This document shows, one piece after another, positions 7,438 to 11,576 of a stretch of DNA of 11,576 nt. The position numbers and the translations under genes were made by a program. Below the pieces are notes generated by a model. The model searched no databases, had not been told where the DNA came from, and saw only the letters and a program-made list of their open reading frames with translations. Each line of letters begins with the position of its first letter. The first letter of the stretch is position 1. The stretch is from Zancudomyces culisetae (lineage: Eukaryota > Kickxellomycota > Harpellomycetes > Harpellales > Legeriomycetaceae): positions 1 to 11,576 of the forward strand of contig LSSK01001335.1 in assembly GCA_001969505.1 (NCBI GenBank). The letters run 5' to 3'.

Positions 7438-9339
7438 TCAAGGCTTGCGAGCCAAATATTCAACAGCCAAGTACAAGTCGCCATTAGTAACCTCCAAAGC
7501 TTCCAGATTCCGTTCTTTGTTGGGAAACCCCATTTCACTCAATAGCTGTATTTGGCTTTGGTATCTAGAAAACCTGGATTCTTTGCTCTCAGTCCTGGTA
7601 TCGGTATTGGAAAAATTGGTGGGTTTTAAGCTGGAAGAACTTGAGTTTCCAGGCTCTGCAGATCCCGAATTTTGCGCAAATGTTGGTGTGTTTGGTTGTG
7701 GTGTAGAAATACTTTGGAGCGATGAAATAGACATCCTTGAGAGGCGCTCTGTGTTGTTATCATCTATAATTATGGTTGGATATTAATTATTAACAATAAA
7801 TTAATAAAGCGAAATCTGTATAAAACAAATCATAAATTCAATTCGTGTGACAAGTGTGGAAGAAAAAAAAAGACAATTACGATCTTGAAAAGTACGTTTG
7901 TCGGTTTGGGGAACTTGTGGAGTTGAAAAATCTACGATAGTTGGCAATAGAGTTAAGTCTATTCCTATATAATTTTTTATGTAGTTTCTGAATGAATGGT
8001 ACCTTTGTTATTTGAGGCAGCAGCTTTTTTGAGGCTTTTTTGAACCTCACTTATAGGTGGAGATATTACAGCTTGCGAATGCCTATTATATTTATCGCTT
8101 GATAAATTAGGTAGACCAGAAAAATCAAGGCCCGGGGTTCGTGCGGGCCTCCTTCTGTTGTTCAAATTCCAAGGGTTTGGGAGGGGCGTGGTGTTGATCT
8201 TGTCAGCTATGTGGTATATTGTTTTTTATATTCAATAGCTCAAATATATAAATATAGACAAATATTACATACGTGGTGGCTCTGTAACGTTTAAAAGTAG
8301 TGCAAGATCCTCGTTCGTAACTCTTGGAGATCTTCCAAACGGATTCTAGAATAAAATGGTTTTTTCAGGTTAAGCTTTTCTGTATAAGAACAATCAAAAG
8401 GAAGTGGGCTCAAAGAGTTGCTAATTTCATCATGTATTACCATCTGTGCGCTTTCCAATGGCTTCTGAAAGCTGTGGTACATTTTAGTCAAATGCTGGAA
8501 TCCTCCAGGCTGCATTTCTAGATTTGATATGGCTCTATCGCTATTTCTCATCATTTCTTTCATTAGCTCAGGGTTTTGTGCTGCGTTGGAAAACTATTTT
8601 TATTTCGAAAAATGTACATGATGAGTAATGAGTATAGTTAATTCTTATAACAGTATCGTATACCAAAACTTGATAGATAGATGTAAAATAATAACAAATA
8701 AAGATACTTGCCTGGCTTATGAAAGAGGGATCTTGAAACACATTTCGTAGCTCGGGATTTTTTTGCATCATTTCCTCCATATGCGGATTTGACCCCAATA
8801 TTTTTTGGAGTATTTCTGGGGACTTCATAAATTCCTATTGTTGTTGTGGACATTTATGCGCAAGCGTTAAAAACCCTTTTCCGATTTTTGCAAACAAATT
8901 TAGATAAAAGATTATTAAGAAAAGCAGTACCTTTATCAGAGGATTTTTGGACAAATTCTTCAGTAGGTTCTCCTCCATTGTTTTCTCTTTTTTAATCGAC
9001 TTGGCACCAGAATAATCAGGTCGATTTTCCGATAATATTATTACTTGAATCCTGTCTGCATTTTCAAAATCTATAATAACAATAGGAAAAAAAAAGAATA
9101 AATAAAACATGAAATCTTTTTAGTACATCCAGGTACTTACTATAATCCAACAGCCTGGAATCATCGGTCATTATTTTGCCTTTATAAACTAAACGAATTC
9201 TACCAACAGGATATCCTATCTCATCTTCTAGTCTCCTCTTTAGGTCGTAAACGCCGATAGTTCCGATTAACTGTTTCATTTCCAGATGGATGTTTACGCC
9301 ATAAAAATGGACATCAAATAGTTCATCCGAGTCCTCCAT
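7438..9339 (-). CDS. DSK2: Dsk2/ubiquilin proteasome shuttle factor
   Basis: Eight exons on the minus strand: 9141-9339, 8931-9070, 8712-8834, 8441-8593, 8273-8345, 8003-8206, 7881-7964 and 7438-7763, joining in frame to 433 aa (yeast Dsk2 is 373). Domains in order: ubiquitin-like domain about 8-80, with RLVYKGKIM matching the ubiquitin RLIFAGKQL strand; STI1 region about 98-205, with NPELMKEMMRNSDRAISNLE as the ubiquilin hallmark; NPFGRSPR at 206-213; a Ser/Pro/Asn-rich linker; and a C-terminal UBA about 392-433 with the EMGF loop at 402-405. UbL-UBA proteins bind ubiquitinated clients by the UBA and the proteasome by the UbL. The start at 9339 is chosen because the UbL normally lies near the N-terminus; the frame is open to an ATG at 9435. 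Introns are 70, 96, 118, 95, 66, 38 and 117 nt. Intron 3 appears to be GC-AG and intron 6 is 38 nt. The exon 7 donor could instead be at GTACTT, 15 nt earlier, with the same phase. Confidence 0.92.
7965..8002 (-). other. 38-nt intron 6 of DSK2
   Basis: Donor GTACCA, acceptor TATAG; removal joins codon phase 1 to 1 and is needed to reach the UBA exon. If kept, translation adds eight residues after Lys297-Gly and stops at TAA (7977-7979). It is the shortest intron in the window and its donor is weak. Confidence 0.65.
8594..8711 (-). other. GC-AG intron 3 of DSK2
   Basis: The exon ends CAG and the intron begins GCAAGT, the usual context of GC donors, and ends AAATAG. This join gives five residues (FSNAA) between the Gln of DPSFISQ and QNPELM, the same spacing as ubiquilin relatives (SLEMA). 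A GT-AG alternative (GTATCT at 8707, acceptor CGCAG at 8581) also keeps frame but leaves only two residues there and uses an acceptor unlike the local ATAG. Confidence 0.6.
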
Positions 9340-9690
9340 TTTTGCCTTTGTTATGATGGTGTTACCAGCTTTGAAGGTAAAGAATAGCGATCCCTTCTGG
9401 TACAATACTCCCTTTCTAAAATGCGCCTTAAACAAGAAATAAGATTATAAGAGCAATTGCTTATTTTAAATATCTGAAGCCGATGTGCGAAAATGGTCTT
9501 TTTTCTTCGGTTCGTATAATAAATCAATCTGGTTCAGATGCTGTTAAGATTATGTTTTAGCCACCTTGGACCCCTTTTGGTATTTTCAACTATATATTCT
9601 AACTAATTTAGTATAGATTCCCAGAATTTGCGATGAAACAAAATTATCCTATTTTCATCTCAAGACCTGCATCATTAAGCATAAACATAA

Positions 9691-9718
9691 TTTGCACCTT
9701 ATGGTTAATAGGTGCAAA
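9691..9718. repeat. Inverted repeat, 9-bp arms, 10-nt loop
   Basis: TTTGCACCT (9691-9699) and AGGTGCAAA (9710-9718) are perfect complements and are followed by a run of seven T (about 9721-9727). In bacteria this would read as a terminator; in a eukaryote it has no such meaning by itself. It lies about 350 bp upstream of the DSK2 start. Confidence 0.6.
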
Positions 9719-10001
9719 AGTTTTTTTCCTTTGCTTTTATTCGCCAGCTTGGAATTACGGATATTTAGCTCAAGCTATAATAAAAATAAAAAGTTGTATC
9801 TGCATTACCATTTGCTTTAATTAGGAGGTATAACGGCTTTGTTTGGATTTTGAATTAGCTTTTCCCTTTTGGTAAGTGGGTGGGTCCTTGATTGTTTTTA
9901 TTGTTTCTCGCAATATTGCCACCTCAATCCCTCCCTCTCCTTCGCAGCTAATCCCAGAGTTTTCATGTGCATTTTTTTCGCAACAAATTTAAAGTAAATT
10001 A

Positions 10002-10009
10002 TATAAAAG
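10002..10009 (+). promoter_or_regulatory. TATA-box match (TATAAAAG) before a short ATG exon
   Basis: TATAAAAG stands 33 bp before ATG at 10042, behind a pyrimidine-rich tract (about 9918-9947). The ATG is followed after eight bases by GTGAGA, a good donor. No downstream exon could be recognised, so this is a promoter candidate only. Confidence 0.28.
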
Positions 10010-10560
10010 TGGGGATTGAGAAAAAAAAACCAAAACTCAACATGGTCAGGTGAGAGGGTAAAAACACACAACATGGAAGGCTGATGATTATGGCTATGTA
10101 GCTTTTATAAAAAATATAGGCCAATATTATGCTTGTTTTATAAGAGTTTGCTCATTACGCGCTTCGATATGGGATCTACAATTCATACATACTAGCACAG
10201 AACCCATGTTGAGCCAGCGATATCCTTTATATATCCACTAGTAAGCTTACTTGATCCATAGAGGTAATATTATGATAAAAAGGGGTATAATTAGCTCTTT
10301 TTTTTTGTCCTTTTCTCCTTGCTTTGTCTTTTACGGCTAGTTATTTAATTGACATTTGCACCCTATCAAAATTACATCTGTAGCGTTAGAACTTTATTTT
10401 AAAAAAGGATATCCCGTACTACCTCGCTTATATATGTACTAGGTTGAGAATAGGTTGATCTGCCGTTAATTTCGAGTACCACAGAAATACTCAAAGTACT
10501 TTTTATTTGCAATTTTCGCGTCTTTTGTTAAATAGCTACAAAACGACAACATAAAACGGA

Positions 10561-10599
10561 GAATTATGATAGATTTTTATATAGTTATTATCATAATTC
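10561..10599. repeat. Inverted repeat, 11-bp arms, 17-nt spacer
   Basis: GAATTATGATA (10561-10571) and TATCATAATTC (10589-10599) are perfect complements. The arms are AT-rich, so a chance origin cannot be excluded. Confidence 0.55.
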
Positions 10600-10690
10600 A
10601 TACAGTGCTACTATATATTACATCAGATGATGCACACAAAATATTTTAAAGATTTTTCTGGTCTGTTTTGTTTTGAATGGGGTTTTACTG

Positions 10691-10706
10691 CGTAAATATA
10701 TTTACG
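10691..10706. repeat. Perfect 16-bp palindrome
   Basis: CGTAAATATATTTACG reads the same on both strands. It could be a dimeric regulator site, but no adjacent gene supports a function. Confidence 0.6.
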
Positions 10707-11381
10707 ACAGTCTATTCCCATTGTTGGAAAAGCATCTTCTTAAAACTGCAGACAGAAAAAAGCGCGCATGTAGAACGCATGTTGGATATAAAATTTAATT
10801 TCTATGCTTTAGTCATTAATAACAGTGAATAGCAGGTTTTTTTCTGGATACATCTAGTCTTTTTTTTAAGAATATGACACCAATAGTTCTGTAAAACAAA
10901 AATACCGACATATCCATTCCGCCTTCTACTTCAAGGAAAAATGCAGGAATGTGCAAGAGATTAGTTCCACATTCAGCTACTGGTAAAGAGATACGATATC
11001 TGTATTTTTGATACCCCAGTCTGCATACTCTATTGATTCAACCCCTATGCTGTGTGTTTTTGTATAGACCTGCAAGTATAACAGCCATAAATACTTTCAA
11101 TATAGGGCAGCTAAGGAATCTACCTTTAGCTAGAATCGAAATTATTGCAACCACCAATCATTTTTGCGCTAGTTACGTGTTCGCACAATATGTCGTGCAG
11201 TTTTTACCAATGGGGATTTAAAACGCCAAAAACAAAAGAAATCCCTTGTTTACGGCAATCTAAACACGTTAAGGGCATAGCATTTGGATTATCTACATTT
11301 CTACAGTATGTCTATTTAAGAGCAAGTAAAATCTTTTACTAACATATCCATCCATAGATACTTTGTAGAGATCCACCATCG

Positions 11382-11401
11382 TTTTATTTTATTTTATTTT
11401 A
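11382..11401 (+). repeat. (TTTTA)4 microsatellite
   Basis: Four perfect copies of TTTTA in an AT-rich gene-poor segment. Confidence 0.85.
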
Positions 11402-11576
11402 TCACTAGGAATAGACTTGAAAGAGTTTATCTCGGGTGCGCTTAGAGGTTAATACACCAAAGGGTAATTTTCCTTCTGTCTATTTTCTCTCCATTAATCT
11501 AATTCGACGTGTGACTAACAACATCGCTTTTTAAAAGTCAAGGGAAATCGGGGGTGATATATTCTATTTTAAATTT

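Larger units (their letters stand above)
9340..11576. other. 2.2-kb region with no supported gene
   Basis: The left part must contain the DSK2 promoter. Open frames at 9633-9824, 11033-11221 and 11145-11342 (plus) are 62-65 codons of unrecognisable sequence and the last two overlap. I looked for conserved motifs on both strands and for tRNA B-boxes and saw none. What is visible: a 9-bp inverted repeat at 9691-9718, a TATA/ATG/donor arrangement near 10002-10119, an 11-bp inverted repeat at 10561-10599, a 16-bp palindrome at 10691-10706 and a TTTTA tract at 11382-11401. Confidence 0.5.

Noticed and set aside
8581-8707. GT-AG alternative for DSK2 intron 3
   Set aside because: It deletes three residues from a conserved spacing and uses a CGCAG acceptor not seen elsewhere; kept only as an alternative.
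9340-9435. N-terminal extension of Dsk2 to an ATG at 9435
   Set aside because: The extra 32 residues do not resemble any part of ubiquilins and would displace the UbL from its usual terminal position; more likely 5' UTR, though not excluded.
9691-9727. Hairpin plus T-run resembling a bacterial intrinsic terminator
   Set aside because: The window is eukaryotic with spliced genes, and no transcript is known to end here.
11020-11065. B-box-like GATTCAACCCC suggesting a tRNA
   Set aside because: No A-box at the right distance and no cloverleaf or acceptor stem could be drawn.
11145-11378. Possible Cys-containing spliced gene on the minus strand (ATG near 11378, ATAG acceptor near 11315)
   Set aside because: Exons are tiny, further joins run into stops, and no domain is recognisable; a chance string of short open frames.

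Overview
The window is eukaryotic nuclear DNA, AT-rich, with short spliceosomal introns. It is most likely fungal, because the mitochondrial carrier and the deacetylase read closest to the yeast Leu5 and Hos2 types (family knowledge, not a search). A complex I subunit is encoded, which argues against Saccharomyces-type yeasts and fission yeast, since both lack complex I. I cannot place the lineage further. Nothing bacterial, viral or CRISPR-like was seen.

Layout, left to right: (a) 1-554, no supported gene. (b) 555-2009, minus strand: a five-exon mitochondrial carrier of the Leu5/SLC25A16 (coenzyme A) type, 335 aa after splicing. (c) 2010-4108, a long divergent intergenic region holding a hairpin plus a 15-T run, a doubtful two-exon TATA-headed small gene (3365-3808) and a CACATA/CTATAT microsatellite. 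(d) 4109-5669, plus strand: a two-exon class I histone deacetylase of the Hos2/HDAC3 type, 480 aa. (e) 5944-6516, minus strand: the two-exon complex I accessory subunit NDUFA12, 135 aa, convergent with the deacetylase. (f) 6853-7101, minus strand: an uncertain small membrane ORF. (g) 7438-9339, minus strand: an eight-exon Dsk2/ubiquilin shuttle factor, 433 aa, with UbL, STI1 and UBA domains. (h) 9340-11576, about 2.2 kb with no supported gene, only short palindromes, a TATA-like promoter candidate and a TTTTA repeat.

I hand-assembled 13 introns in the four firm genes, 38 to 165 nt long. Eleven of the 13 end in ATAG, a narrow 3' splice signal, and several carry TACTAA-like branch sites. One DSK2 intron is best read as GC-AG and another is only 38 nt. 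The four firm genes are ordinary housekeeping genes (CoA import, chromatin, respiration, proteasome shuttling) with no evident joint pathway. I found no convincing new multi-gene system. The points most worth checking are the splicing signals, the UBA-losing intron, and the candidate small gene and RNA in the 2.1-kb gap.
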